From the NCBI GenBank assembly GCA_014655195.1, contig BNBH01000019.1:1163-65162 (forward strand): a stretch of DNA of 64,000 nucleotides, written 5' to 3'. The position numbers and the translations under genes are program-made. The notes beneath the pieces were generated by a model. It was not told the origin of the DNA and made no database searches. It was given only the letters and a program-made list of their open reading frames with translations. Below are positions 34,547 through 43,941 of the stretch, piece by piece; the first letter of the stretch is position 1; every line of letters starts with the position of its first letter. The DNA comes from Streptomyces cellulosae. GTDB lineage: Bacteria; Actinomycetota; Actinomycetes; Streptomycetales; Streptomycetaceae.

Positions 34547-36430
34547 TCACGTCTGTTGCTCCGACAAGTCCGTTGTCGGAAGGCGCCTGTACATCTCAAT
34601 CAGGAAGTCCGACGGTCCGTCTGAACGCCAATAGCCGTTCTTGGTGTGGTAGCCGGGGCCATAGATCAAGTGCAGCGTGCTCTCGGCGCGAGTCAAGGCA
34701 ACGTAGAACGTGCGCCGCTGTTCGGCGAGTTCCTTCACCGTGGGCTGGCGCCACTTCCCGCGGTCTGCAACGTTGCGCGGGATGATGCCGTTGAGTAGCC
34801 CGGGGAGGATCACGGTGTCGAACTCGCGGCCTTTGGCTGAGTGATAGGTGGTGAGGAGGATCTTCCCGATGACCTCTTCGCCCTGGGCCAGGTCCTGCAG
34901 GACGAGGCCCTTGGACCGGCACAGGGCGGCCAGCTCGCCGAGGCTGGTGTTGTTGTCCTTGTCGGGATGCTGTTCGGCGATCGCGTCGAGCGTGAGGCTG
35001 GCGCGTAGCTGCTGGAGCCAGTCGTACGCGGAGGCGTCCAAGGGGTAGGGCGGCTGGGGGTCGAGGCAGGTCTGCAGCGTCCGCAGTAGGGCCAGGCGGG
35101 AGGACGGCGGGGGTAGTTGGGCTTCAGTGCGCAGGGTGGTGAGGGTGTGTTCCAACTGGGCAAGCGGGGGCGCTTCGGCCCGGCGGAGCATATCGGGTCG
35201 TTCGTCGGCGGAGGCCGTGTGGATCTGGTAGTTCGTCACCGCGCGGCTGGCGCAGCGTTGAACGAACCGGGAAAGGGTTCCGGCGGGAAGTTTGTCGTCG
35301 CGTTCGTAGAGGAAGTTGATCTCGCGTCGAGTCAGTTCGTCCAGCAGGGCGTCGAGGAGGGGGCCGCGTTGCGGGTAGAGGATGGCGATGCGTTCCGGTC
35401 GGACCTGCTGCTGCTCTGCCTGTTGGGCCAGGTCGCAGACTAGTCGTGCGTGGTCGTCGAAGCCTTCTTCGACGGGGTGGAAGTTGACGCTTCCGGGAGG
35501 TGCGCCGTCGCGTGCACGGCGCTCACGGGTTGTTCCGAGAGCTGCTTCGGCGGCGACGATGATTTTTTGTCCGCTGCGGTAGTTGACGTCGAGGGGCAGG
35601 TCGCGGAAGTCGCCGCGTTCGGCCAGGGCGGTCAGGTACTTGGCGTCAGCGCCGCTGAATCCGTAGACAGACTGGTCGGTGTCTCCGACAGCGAAGACGG
35701 TGATGCCGGCCAGGTCGTGCAGTGCCACGACGAGTTCGTGGAGGACTCCGCCGAGGTCTTGGTATTCGTCCACGATGAGGTGCGGGAAGCGTGCGCGCAA
35801 AAGGTCGCGTACAGGTTCGTGCTCGCGCACTATGCGCAGGGCCCGGGTCACCATGGACTCGAAGTCGGTCTCTCCCCTGACGGTGAGTTCTTCTTCGTAG
35901 AGGCGGGCTGCCTCTACTTCACGTGGGTCGAAGGTCTCGAGGGGTTCGCCGCAGGCCAGAGCGCGGCGGATCCTAGTGTTCTCGCCAGTGCGGAACTGGG
36001 CGAGGGTCTCGGCGATACCGACACGGTCGAAGCAGTGCTGCAGGAGTATCTGGGTGGCTTTGTCGCCGAGTACCTGTCCTGCTTGGGGTGCGGGTTCCTT
36101 GGTAAGCGGGGCGAAGGCGCGCAGGATCTCGTTGAGGCAGAAGGCGTGGACGGTGGAGCAGGTGATCCGTCCGTCGGTGCGGACGCCGCGCTTGAGGACG
36201 CGGCGGCGGATCTCGTCGGCTGCGGCGTTGGTGTAGGTGATGCACGCGATGCCGCGGAAGGCGGAGATCTGGGTTTCGAGCAGGTAGGCGGCGCGGGCGA
36301 CGAGTGTGCGGGTCTTGCCGCTGCCCGGGCCAGCGCGTAGGACGACGTTGCCTGGGTGCAGGACGGCGGTGCGCTGCGTAGGGTGGAGTTCTTCGAGTTC
36401 GCTCAGCAGCGCGTCACTTACCTGCAGCAT
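34547..36430 (-). CDS. gajB: UvrD/PcrA-like helicase (Gabija GajB-like)
   Basis: A 627-residue superfamily 1 helicase. ATG 36430 is chosen because the frame upstream lies within the nuclease gene; the two overlap by 17 bases. Motifs: Q-like LHPTQRTAVL, Walker A GPGSGKTRTL, AITYTNAAADE-like motif Ia, VDEYQDL (Walker B), GDTDQSVYGF, LDVNYRS, TYHSAKGREFDTVILP and VALTRAES. With an OLD-family nuclease immediately upstream, the pair matches the architecture of Gabija phage defence, in which GajB senses DNA ends or nucleotides and assists GajA. Confidence 0.85.
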   Translation of the reverse strand: MLQVSDALLSELEELHPTQRTAVLHPGNVVLRAGPGSGKTRTLVARAAYLLETQISAFRGIACITYTNAAADEIRRRVLKRGVRTDGRITCSTVHAFCLNEILRAFAPLTKEPAPQAGQVLGDKATQILLQHCFDRVGIAETLAQFRTGENTRIRRALACGEPLETFDPREVEAARLYEEELTVRGETDFESMVTRALRIVREHEPVRDLLRARFPHLIVDEYQDLGGVLHELVVALHDLAGITVFAVGDTDQSVYGFSGADAKYLTALAERGDFRDLPLDVNYRSGQKIIVAAEAALGTTRERRARDGAPPGSVNFHPVEEGFDDHARLVCDLAQQAEQQQVRPERIAILYPQRGPLLDALLDELTRREINFLYERDDKLPAGTLSRFVQRCASRAVTNYQIHTASADERPDMLRRAEAPPLAQLEHTLTTLRTEAQLPPPSSRLALLRTLQTCLDPQPPYPLDASAYDWLQQLRASLTLDAIAEQHPDKDNNTSLGELAALCRSKGLVLQDLAQGEEVIGKILLTTYHSAKGREFDTVILPGLLNGIIPRNVADRGKWRQPTVKELAEQRRTFYVALTRAESTLHLIYGPGYHTKNGYWRSDGPSDFLIEMYRRLPTTDLSEQQT

Positions 36431-38414
36431 CGGTTCCCCGCGGCTCGCTGGTGCCGTTGGTGTCCTGCCGGGCGGCGAAGAGTGAGGTTCCGCGGGCCTT
36501 GTGGGAGATGTCGTCCAGGGCGAGGAAGAGGTAGGAAGCAGTGCCCAGGCGGTGCAGGGCCCGGGTGTCCAGGGGTGTGCCGGAGTCGGTGATCTGAGCC
36601 GCCGTGCGGATGCGGGCCGGAAGATCAACGGCGCGGATGTGCGCGGCAAGCCGCTGCGCGAAGCGGCCTTTGCCCAAGTCGGAGATGCGGTCCAGCATGT
36701 CCTTGCGGACGTCGGGATCCACAGTCGGGCTCTGCTCGTTGGCGACGCCACGGCGCACGTCGGCGATCGCGTTGGCGTTGCTGCTGAGTTCCTGGAATGC
36801 CTCCATGATCTCCTCGCCGAAGAGGGCGCACAGGTCGGTTTCCAGAGTCTGAGCACCGACGTACACGCCGATGCTCTGCAGGGCGTCGGCGAGGGGACTG
36901 CGGCTGGCGTGGTAAGTAGCCGTGCCGTGCTCAGGCAACTGCCCGATCTGGGTGAGGAGCGTTGCGGTCTGGGTGGGGTTGGGGTGGAGGTCCGCGCCCC
37001 TGGTGAGACCGGCCTCGCGCCGGTTGCGCTTGTCGGGGGCGGCATCGCCGTCCGTGATGATCACGTGGGGAGTGTTCAGGCCGCGGGGCCCCAACAGGGC
37101 CCGGTAGGGCTTGAAGTCGGTTCCGTGGACGCTGGCGACGACCGCCCCGTAGGCGTCGAGGTCGAATCCCGCGGCGGCGGCCAGAGCCGGCAGGACGTAC
37201 AGCTCGGCCAGTCCCTCGACCAGGATGACGGCGGAGGCGAACAGGACCTCGGCACGGCTGATGTCGATGTAGCGCTCGAGGTCCGCGGCCTCTTCGCTGG
37301 TGACGGGAAGGCTGGCAGTACTGGCCCCGACAGTGCCGGCCTCGGTGGCGCGCAGGACGATGAAGGAGCGGACGGGGGCGACTGCGGCGATGTGGGGGCT
37401 GTGTGTGGTGAGGATGAGGGCCGGTCCGCTGCGCAGCAGGTAGCCGAACAGGTGGCGCTGGAGGCTGACGTGGAGGTGTGCTTCGGGTTCCTCGACAGCG
37501 ATCAGGGTGGCGACGAACTGCTCGTCCCGGCGCTGTTGGCTGAGGGCTTCCAGCAGCAGGCCGAGGTAGATGACGTTGGCGCTGCCGAGGCTGGTGTCGG
37601 AGATGCCTCTGCGGCGGGCAGTGTCCAGGAAGAGGCGGACGGCGCGGATGAGTTCGTCGGGCTGGGAGGAGGCGAAGCCGAGGGTGGGCTCGACCGCCAG
37701 GCGCGGCCCGAGCATGGCCTGCAGCCGGTCGGTCAGGTGCTGCTCGAGCTTCGCGACGTTGGCGTCCTTGGTCAGCTGGTCGACCGCAGTGGCAATCGCG
37801 GAGGCGGTGGCCTCGAGGTTGGCCGGGTCCAGGGGAAGCCGCTCGAGCAGGTCCCGCAGGGGGCTGCGACGCCAGTTGTGCAGGTCGGCTTCAGCGTCAC
37901 GTAGCGCCGGCAGGACGCGCAGGGCCACTTCGCGTCGGATCCTGCGCACGTCGTTGGTCTCGCTCACGCCGGCGAAGACGACGAAGTCGTAGTCCTGGGC
38001 GGTCAGCGGCCGTTCGGTGACCTGGACCGCGGGACCGGCAGCGGTCTCGATCTCGGTACGGGGAGCGAACCGGTAGGTCAGTCGCGCGGTATAGGGATCG
38101 AAGTCGACGGTGGCCGTCGACAGGACGCCCTTGGCGTCGTCGTCGCTGTCGTATCCCTGTAGGTCCACGATGATGGTCACTTCGGCCCTGCCACTCAGGC
38201 CGCCCGGGTGGCCTTCCCAGATGTCCTCCTCGCGCAGCAGACGGCGGGCGTCGGGCAACGAGGGGTCCAGGACCAGACGGATCGCCTCCAGCAGGTTCGA
38301 CTTGCCGACCCCGTTCTCACCGACGATCACCGCGTGGGCGGGGAAGTCATCGATGACCAGGTGCTGAAAGTTGCGGAAGTTCCGTATCTCGATCCGCGAG
38401 ATGTGCAGGCCCAT
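36414..38414 (-). CDS. gajA: OLD-family ATPase/TOPRIM nuclease (Gabija GajA-like)
   Basis: A 666-residue protein from ATG 38414; the longer frame adds unrelated residues. ABC-type ATPase: Walker A GENGVGKSN at 32-40, the signature-like GSANVIYLGLLLEA, Walker B TLIAVEEPEAHLH and H-loop TTHSPH. TOPRIM nuclease follows: VILVEGLAELYVL with its Glu and the DGD of VIITDGDAA. This is the Gabija GajA architecture, which nicks DNA at phage-associated sites when nucleotide levels fall. It is co-translated with the helicase. The gene just outside, divergent, encodes a HEPN-like protein. Confidence 0.88.
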   Translation of the reverse strand: MGLHISRIEIRNFRNFQHLVIDDFPAHAVIVGENGVGKSNLLEAIRLVLDPSLPDARRLLREEDIWEGHPGGLSGRAEVTIIVDLQGYDSDDDAKGVLSTATVDFDPYTARLTYRFAPRTEIETAAGPAVQVTERPLTAQDYDFVVFAGVSETNDVRRIRREVALRVLPALRDAEADLHNWRRSPLRDLLERLPLDPANLEATASAIATAVDQLTKDANVAKLEQHLTDRLQAMLGPRLAVEPTLGFASSQPDELIRAVRLFLDTARRRGISDTSLGSANVIYLGLLLEALSQQRRDEQFVATLIAVEEPEAHLHVSLQRHLFGYLLRSGPALILTTHSPHIAAVAPVRSFIVLRATEAGTVGASTASLPVTSEEAADLERYIDISRAEVLFASAVILVEGLAELYVLPALAAAAGFDLDAYGAVVASVHGTDFKPYRALLGPRGLNTPHVIITDGDAAPDKRNRREAGLTRGADLHPNPTQTATLLTQIGQLPEHGTATYHASRSPLADALQSIGVYVGAQTLETDLCALFGEEIMEAFQELSSNANAIADVRRGVANEQSPTVDPDVRKDMLDRISDLGKGRFAQRLAAHIRAVDLPARIRTAAQITDSGTPLDTRALHRLGTASYLFLALDDISHKARGTSLFAARQDTNGTSEPRGTDAAGK

Positions 38415-38803
38415 ACGTCCCCTTACCGGCCCTCTGTGGCGATCCGTACACAGGTCAGCATTCCAGAACACCCCGTGCTCCGGCCGGTGTTTGCGCGCCT
38501 CGGCCTGGACGCCCCCGCTCGGCGCGGCCTGGCGAGCGTATGTCGGCCTGCGACTGGTGGTCCTTTCTGTCCCAGCGCATACCCAGGCAGCCTCACTGAT
38601 CCGGTACTGCCCGAGCCGGTCCCGGCTCACAAGCTCTGGTTCGGCCCGACGTCGGCATCATCGCGCAATCCTGACCGGCGCCCCCTGCCTGGCCCAACCC
38701 TGTCCCGCTGCACAATCTCAATCCGCTTGCACCGCACAGGATGCAGACCTCACCCTGACCAGTTCGCCAGACGCATGCCTAGGAGAGGCAGGAAAGGTCG
38801 CGC
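38415..38803. other. Divergent intergenic region between the GajA-like and HEPN-like genes
   Basis: A 389-base spacer with no convincing gene. It should hold the promoters for the two divergent transcripts. I could not identify a clear -35/-10 pair or operator. Confidence 0.5.
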
Positions 38804-40096
38804 ATGGACATCAAGCCGTTGGAGGAACTGCAGGCCGCCGACGAACGCTCTCTGCGCTTCACACCTCTCGGCCTGGGCCAAATGCAGCCGGAGGACGCCG
38901 CCGACTTCCAGCAGCGTATGATCGCGGGGCTCAGGCTGGCCGACGATGTCGCTGAAACAACCCGACACAAGTTCGATCAGCTGCGCGCCGCCCACAGCCA
39001 CGGAGTGCTCTGCTACGAACTGTTCACGCTGGTGGCAGACGTGGCCCGGCTGACGCTGGAGCAAGCGTTGCGAGACCGGTTCGTCGCCCACCATGGACAG
39101 GTCGTCGAGGTCCGGGATCGCAAGAAGCACGAGCACCAGATCACGATGACCAGCTACAGCGACTTCTTCGAGCAGTACAAGAAGGTGCGCGGTGCGGAAA
39201 TCCGCATGGGCGCTTCCCGGGTGTGGGAGCCGTTCAATGCCATGCTCGACGGGTTGCTGACCTGGGCCCGCCGCGAGGGCATGTTGCGCGGGCAGCGCAA
39301 CCGGTCTCTGGAACCGGTTCTGCGCAGGCTGCGGAACATGGTGGCGCACGGCACCTACCACCTGACCTCTCCGGTGGAAGCGGCCAGGGAGCTTTCCGAC
39401 CTTGCGGAGATCATCAATCATCTGTGGGGGCACGCGACGCCGGGAGGCCGGCTGTATCCGGCACCGCTCAGCCGGAGCATCATCGCCATCGGCTGGAACG
39501 ACAGCGGCGAGTACACCACGGCTGGCTACGCCAGCCAGCTGGCCCAAGAGGACGAGGAGGGGAGGTTCACCTACGTCCTGGTCCGTGCCGTGTTCTGCCC
39601 TGGCGGAGTTACTGACCCGAACCTGATGGAGTTCGATGCTCGAAGCGCCACCACCGTCTTCCCCGCCCAATACCTGTGGGGTCCCGGACCGCGCGAAGAA
39701 GCCGTCGCCTGGCTGGACGACCATCAGCCTGAGCCCGATCTGTGCGACTACCTCGATCAGGTGGTCCTCGTACGTGTCAACGATGGCCACGTCTATCTGC
39801 CGATGTACCCGGGCGTGGCAGCCGGACTCCCCAGAGCTGAGCAGGACGGCACCTGGTACGCGCTTCGTGTAGACCGCGGGCTCGACGGGTTCGCTCATGT
39901 CCGTGCCATCGCCGATGCCGGGACAGAGCATGGCCGTGAGGGCGAGTGCAGTGCGTGCCCCGTCGAAACGCTCGCCAGCGGAGACCTCACAACGGTCCTG
40001 CAGGCAGCGCGCCACGCCGGCGCAGACGCCACGCCATTGCACGTTCCGGATGTCCGCACGCCCTTCGCCGACTGGCTTACCCGTCCGGCACCCTGA
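38804..40096 (+). CDS. Unknown protein with HEPN-like R-x4-H motif
   Basis: A 430-residue protein from ATG 38804 (AGGAAAGG upstream). The first ~210 residues are helical. RRLRNMVAHGTYHLTSP at about 174-190 contains R177-N-M-V-A-H182, the R-x4-6-H of HEPN ribonucleases, followed by helices up to EIINHLWG. The C-terminal half is beta-rich and not recognised (IIAIGWNDSGEY, FTYVLVRAVFCPGGV). It is divergent from the Gabija-type pair and may be a stand-alone defence effector or a companion. The HEPN call rests on one motif. Confidence 0.5.
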   Translation: MDIKPLEELQAADERSLRFTPLGLGQMQPEDAADFQQRMIAGLRLADDVAETTRHKFDQLRAAHSHGVLCYELFTLVADVARLTLEQALRDRFVAHHGQVVEVRDRKKHEHQITMTSYSDFFEQYKKVRGAEIRMGASRVWEPFNAMLDGLLTWARREGMLRGQRNRSLEPVLRRLRNMVAHGTYHLTSPVEAARELSDLAEIINHLWGHATPGGRLYPAPLSRSIIAIGWNDSGEYTTAGYASQLAQEDEEGRFTYVLVRAVFCPGGVTDPNLMEFDARSATTVFPAQYLWGPGPREEAVAWLDDHQPEPDLCDYLDQVVLVRVNDGHVYLPMYPGVAAGLPRAEQDGTWYALRVDRGLDGFAHVRAIADAGTEHGREGECSACPVETLASGDLTTVLQAARHAGADATPLHVPDVRTPFADWLTRPAP

Positions 40097-40130
40097 GGAG
40101 GCGAGCGGGTGCCGATCCCATGCGCTGTTG

Positions 40131-40535
40131 GTGACGGACCCTACGCCCCATCGACATCTTCGAAGAAGAAGATCGTCGGCGCGAAGCAGACTTCAAGCGT
40201 GGCTATCGCAACTGAAGCGACGGTTGGTTCGGGCCGTCCACCATGTCCTACGCGTCCTCGTCTGGAGCCTTCGCGAGCTGGGCACCAAGATCAAGACAGA
40301 GCTAACGGAGTCCTACCACCCGCTTTGCTGCAAACCAGACTGTCTGGAAGCCGTGCCGAAGTGGGAAGCTGCGCAGCGCCGGGATCGCGAGGGTGCGCGA
40401 GCCAGGAGGACGCACTGTCCCCACGGTCAGGCGTGCACATCGAAAAACTCGTACGTGGACCCACGAGGGTCTCGGCAGCGCCGGGCGTGCCGCGCCGCGA
40501 GAGTCACGAGCCGCCGGGTTCACCTGGCCGTGTGA
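40131..40535 (+). CDS. Cys-containing open frame after the HEPN-like gene
   Basis: A 134-codon frame from GTG 40131 without a clear ribosome site. It includes a helical QLKRRLVRAVHHVLRVL segment, then C-C-x3-C (LCCKPDCLE) and CPHGQAC. It may be a zinc-binding small protein or decayed sequence. The surrounding 40097-40565 interval holds nothing else recognisable and marks the edge of the accessory region. Confidence 0.25.
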   Translation: MTDPTPHRHLRRRRSSARSRLQAWLSQLKRRLVRAVHHVLRVLVWSLRELGTKIKTELTESYHPLCCKPDCLEAVPKWEAAQRRDREGARARRTHCPHGQACTSKNSYVDPRGSRQRRACRAARVTSRRVHLAV

Positions 40536-40565
40536 GATTTCGTGAGACGTGAGAGGGTCTGGGGC

Positions 40566-41864
40566 GTGAGTGAGACACCACCGAACACCCTGCAATACCG
40601 CTTTGACGGGCCAGAAGACGCTCCTGTCCTGATCTTGGGTCCCTCACTGGGTACCACATGGCACATGTGGGACCGGCAGATCCCCGAGCTGACGAAGCAG
40701 TGGCGGGTGTTCCGCTTCGACCTGCCGGGGCACGGCGGCGCCCCCGCACACCCCGCGGCCTCCGTCACCGACCTCGCCACACGGCTGCTCGCCACCCTCG
40801 AGGGCCTCGGCGTCCACCGGTTCGGGTACGCCGGCTGCGCGCTGGGCGGCGCCGTCGGCATCGAGCTGGCCCTGCGCCACCCCGAGCGTCTCGCCTCCCT
40901 CGCACTGATCGCAGCCTCGCCCCGCTTCGGCACCGCCGACGAGTTCCGCCAGCGCGGCGTCATCGTGCGTACCAACGGCCTCGACCCGATCGCCCGTTCG
41001 GCGCCCGAGCGCTGGTTCACCGGCGGGTTCGCCGCCGCCCAGCCCGCGATCACCGAGTGGGCCGTGCAGATGGTCCGCACCACCGACCCCGGCTGCTACA
41101 TCGCCGCCTGCGAGGCCCTCGCCTCCTTCGACGTCCGGGCGGGCCTCGGCAGCGTCGGCGTGCCGACCCTCGTGCTCGTCGGCTCCGAGGACCAGGTCAC
41201 CGGGCCCGCCGAGGCCCGCACCCTGGTCGCCGGCATCCCCGACGCGCGCCTCGCCGTCGTGCCCGGCGCCAGCCACCTCGTGCCGGTGGAGCAGCCCGCC
41301 GCCGTCACCGACCTGCTCGTCCGGCACTTCTCCACCGCCTGGCAGCCGCTTCCCGAGAACGCCACCGGCCACGTCGTGCTGCCCGCCGCCGCGCCCCGGC
41401 CGGCCGTGACGCCGGCCCCGCCGCAACCCGTCCCCGTCGCCGAGATCGCCCCGGCCGCCGCGCCCCCGGAGGGGCAGGGCGTCCCGGACACCTACGACGC
41501 CGGGATCAAGGTCCGCCGCGAGGTACTGGGTGACGCCCACGTCGACCGGATTCTCGAACAGACCGACGCCTTCTCGGAGGACTTCCAGGAGCTCGTCACC
41601 CGGTACGCCTGGGGCGAGGTCTGGGACCGCCCCGGACTCGACCGCCGTACCCGCAGCTGCGTCACCCTCACCGCCCTCGTCGCGGGCGGTCACCTCGACG
41701 AACTCGCCGTGCACACCCGTGCCGCCCTGCGCAACGGGCTCACCCCGGACGAGATCAAGGAGGTGCTGCTCCAGGCCGCCGTCTACTGCGGCGTCCCCGC
41801 CGCCAGCGGCGCCTTCCGCGTGGCGCAGCAGGTCATCCGCGAGGAGACCACCCCGCCGGAGTGA
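40566..41864 (+). CDS. pcaL: Bifunctional 3-oxoadipate enol-lactonase / 4-carboxymuconolactone decarboxylase (PcaL)
   Basis: A 432-residue fusion from GTG 40566. The N-terminal alpha/beta hydrolase (to about 260) resembles PcaD, with GTTWHMWDRQI and the C-terminal His in PGASHLVPVE. After a Pro/Ala linker comes the PcaC-like decarboxylase (GIKVRREVLGDAHVDRIL, then RYAWGEVWDRPGLDRRTRS and HTRAALRNGLTPDEIKEVLL). It works in the protocatechuate branch of the beta-ketoadipate pathway. Odd point: the nucleophile elbow reads AGCALGG, so G-x-S-x-G has Ala where Ser is expected. Confidence 0.85.
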   Translation: MSETPPNTLQYRFDGPEDAPVLILGPSLGTTWHMWDRQIPELTKQWRVFRFDLPGHGGAPAHPAASVTDLATRLLATLEGLGVHRFGYAGCALGGAVGIELALRHPERLASLALIAASPRFGTADEFRQRGVIVRTNGLDPIARSAPERWFTGGFAAAQPAITEWAVQMVRTTDPGCYIAACEALASFDVRAGLGSVGVPTLVLVGSEDQVTGPAEARTLVAGIPDARLAVVPGASHLVPVEQPAAVTDLLVRHFSTAWQPLPENATGHVVLPAAAPRPAVTPAPPQPVPVAEIAPAAAPPEGQGVPDTYDAGIKVRREVLGDAHVDRILEQTDAFSEDFQELVTRYAWGEVWDRPGLDRRTRSCVTLTALVAGGHLDELAVHTRAALRNGLTPDEIKEVLLQAAVYCGVPAASGAFRVAQQVIREETTPPE

Positions 41865-41958
41865 GACCGGGTGAGACCGGGTGGGGCCGGGTGGGACCGG
41901 GTGGGACACGGAGCGAGGCCGGAGTGAGCACGCGGCGTCCCGGATGCAGGATGGAGCC

Positions 41959-42594
41959 ATGAAGCTCATCAAGATGTCGCACTCCTGCGTCCGGCTGGAG
42001 AAGGACGGGCGCGTCCTCGTCGTCGACCCCGGCGGGTTCAGCGAGGAGGACGCCGCCGTCGGCGCGGACGCCGTGCTGGTCACCCACGAGCACCCGGACC
42101 ACTTCGACGAGGGCCGGCTGCGCACCGCCATGGAGGCCGACCCGGCCGCCGAGATCTGGACGCTGAAGGCGGTCGCCGACCAGATCTCCGCCGCCTTCCC
42201 GGGCCGCGTGCACACCGTCGGCCACGGCGGCACCTTCACCGCCGCCGGCTTCGACGTCCAGGTGCACGGCGAGCTGCACGCCGTCATCCACCCGGACATC
42301 CCGCGCATCACCAACGTCGGCTACCTCGTCGACGGCGGCAAGCTGTTCCACCCCGGCGACGCGCTCACCGTCCCCGACCACCCCGTCGAGACGCTGATGC
42401 TGCCTGTCATGGCGCCCTGGAACAAGATCTCCGAGGTGATCGACTACGTCCGCGAGGTCCGCCCGCAGCGCGCCTACGACATCCACGACGCCCTGCTCAC
42501 CGACCTCGCCCGCCCGATCTACGACCGCCAGATCGGCGCCCTCGGCGGCTCCGAGCACCTGCGGCTGGCGCCCAGGGACGCGGTCCAGCTCTGA
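41959..42594 (+). CDS. MBL-fold metal-dependent hydrolase (UlaG-like)
   Basis: A 211-residue metallo-beta-lactamase-fold protein from ATG 41959, with GGATGGAGC upstream. MSHSCVRLEKDGRVLVVDPG, THEHPDHFDEGRL (motif 2) and LFHPGDAL are present; this is the short single-domain form related to UlaG. Substrate unknown. Confidence 0.85.
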   Translation: MKLIKMSHSCVRLEKDGRVLVVDPGGFSEEDAAVGADAVLVTHEHPDHFDEGRLRTAMEADPAAEIWTLKAVADQISAAFPGRVHTVGHGGTFTAAGFDVQVHGELHAVIHPDIPRITNVGYLVDGGKLFHPGDALTVPDHPVETLMLPVMAPWNKISEVIDYVREVRPQRAYDIHDALLTDLARPIYDRQIGALGGSEHLRLAPRDAVQL

Positions 42595-42612
42595 GCTTCA
42601 CGGGCGTGAGGC

Positions 42613-42640
42613 GGCGGCCGTCCCCGGGCCCACGGCCGCC
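42613..42640 (+). terminator. Hairpin terminator after the MBL gene
   Basis: Arms GGCGGCCGT (42613-42621) and ACGGCCGCC (42632-42640) lie 18 bases after the stop, with no T-tract, in the usual Streptomyces style. Confidence 0.6.
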
Positions 42641-42679
42641 GGCCGCGCGTTGTCAGAGGCGGCGGGTAGGTTGTGAGGC

Positions 42680-43459
42680 ATGCGCATCGCGACCTGGAAC
42701 GTGAACTCGATCACCGCCCGCCTGCCGAGGCTCCTGGCCTGGCTGGAGAGCAGCGGCACCGACGTGCTGTGCCTCCAGGAGGCCAAGGTCGCCGAGGCCC
42801 AGTTCCCGGTGGAGCCGCTGCGCGAGCTGGGTTACGAGGCGGCGGTCCACGCCACCGGCCGGTGGAACGGGGTGGCGGTGCTCTCCCGCGTCGGCCTGGA
42901 GGACGTCGTCAAGGGCCTCCCGGGCGACCCGGGGTACGACGGCTCCGAGGAGCCCCGGGCCGTCTCCGCGACCTGCGGCCCGGTGCGCGTCTGGTCGGTC
43001 TACGTGCCGAACGGCCGCGAGGTGGAGCACCCCCACTACGCGTACAAGCTGCAGTGGCTGGAGGCCCTCAAGGCGGCCGTCGCGGGCGACGCGGCGGGCA
43101 GCCGCCCGTTCGCCGTCCTCGGCGACTACAACATCGCGCCGACCGACGACGACGTCTACGACCGGGCCGCCTTCGAGGGCTCCACGCACGTCACCCCGGC
43201 CGAGCGCGCCGCCCTCGCCTCCCTGCGCGAGGCCGGCCTGACCGACATCGTCCCGCGCCCCCTCAAGTACGACCACCCGTACACGTACTGGGACTACCGC
43301 CAGCTCTGCTTCCCCAAGAACCGCGGCATGCGCATCGACCTGGTCTACGGCAACGAGCCGTTCGCCAAGGCCGTCACCGACTCCTACGTCGACCGGGAGG
43401 AGCGCAAGGGCAAGGGCGCCTCGGACCATGCCCCGGTCGTCGTCGACCTGGACGTGTGA
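42680..43459 (+). CDS. xth: Exodeoxyribonuclease III
   Basis: A 259-residue AP endonuclease/exonuclease III that repairs abasic sites. MRIATWNVNSITARLPRLLAW, LCLQEAKV, VLGDYNIAP, YTYWDYRQLC, GMRIDLVYG and SDHAPVVVDL cover all the catalytic boxes. ATG 42680. Standard core DNA-repair gene. Confidence 0.95.
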   Translation: MRIATWNVNSITARLPRLLAWLESSGTDVLCLQEAKVAEAQFPVEPLRELGYEAAVHATGRWNGVAVLSRVGLEDVVKGLPGDPGYDGSEEPRAVSATCGPVRVWSVYVPNGREVEHPHYAYKLQWLEALKAAVAGDAAGSRPFAVLGDYNIAPTDDDVYDRAAFEGSTHVTPAERAALASLREAGLTDIVPRPLKYDHPYTYWDYRQLCFPKNRGMRIDLVYGNEPFAKAVTDSYVDREERKGKGASDHAPVVVDLDV

Positions 43460-43533
43460 CGGGCGCCGGCCCGGCGTCGACGGACCCCGCGCGCCTGTGG
43501 TGCGCGGGGCGGTTCGAATGACAGGCTGGCAGT

Positions 43534-43941
43534 ATGAGGATTCCGTTCCTGGGCAGGCGGCGCCACAAGGACGAACTCCCCGGGCCCGAGGGGCTCGCGG
43601 AACTCCTCGCCGAGTGTGCGCTGTTGCGCTCCCAGGCGGAGCGGGAGGGGGTCCGGCTGGACGACAGCCCGGCCTCGCTGGAGGCGCTCGACCAGTTGGT
43701 TCCGCGCTGGCGGGACGACGAGGACGCCTCCGACTGGCTGGGGAACGACGCCGGGTTGTACCTGGGCACCGTGATCGTCCGCACCGTCGAGGGCGCGGCG
43801 TGGGACCTCCGTCCCGATGGACAGCCGGTCGTACGGCTCGCGGGCGGACGGGAGTTCGACGTCGTCGACGCGGGACACCGGTGGGCGGCGGACGGGGCGC
43901 CCGAACTGTCGCAGTGGTACGCAGAGGTCGCAGAAGGCTGA
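43534..43941 (+). CDS. DUF6278-like protein
   Basis: A 135-residue protein from ATG 43534. EGLAELLAECALLRSQAEREG and GNDAGLYLGTVIVRTVEGAA fit the actinobacterial DUF6278 pattern (a small soluble domain of unknown function). A conserved Gly-Asp in LPGREFDVVDA-like terminal strands is present. Monocistronic. Confidence 0.65.
   Translation: MRIPFLGRRRHKDELPGPEGLAELLAECALLRSQAEREGVRLDDSPASLEALDQLVPRWRDDEDASDWLGNDAGLYLGTVIVRTVEGAAWDLRPDGQPVVRLAGGREFDVVDAGHRWAADGAPELSQWYAEVAEG

Noticed and set aside
36431..37045. N-terminal extension of the helicase frame
   Set aside because: It lies inside the GajA-like gene in another frame; ATG 36430 with GGGG ahead is the plausible start.
43505..43530. tRNA-like T-arm GGTTCGAAT
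   Set aside because: No matching acceptor, D or anticodon stems around it.
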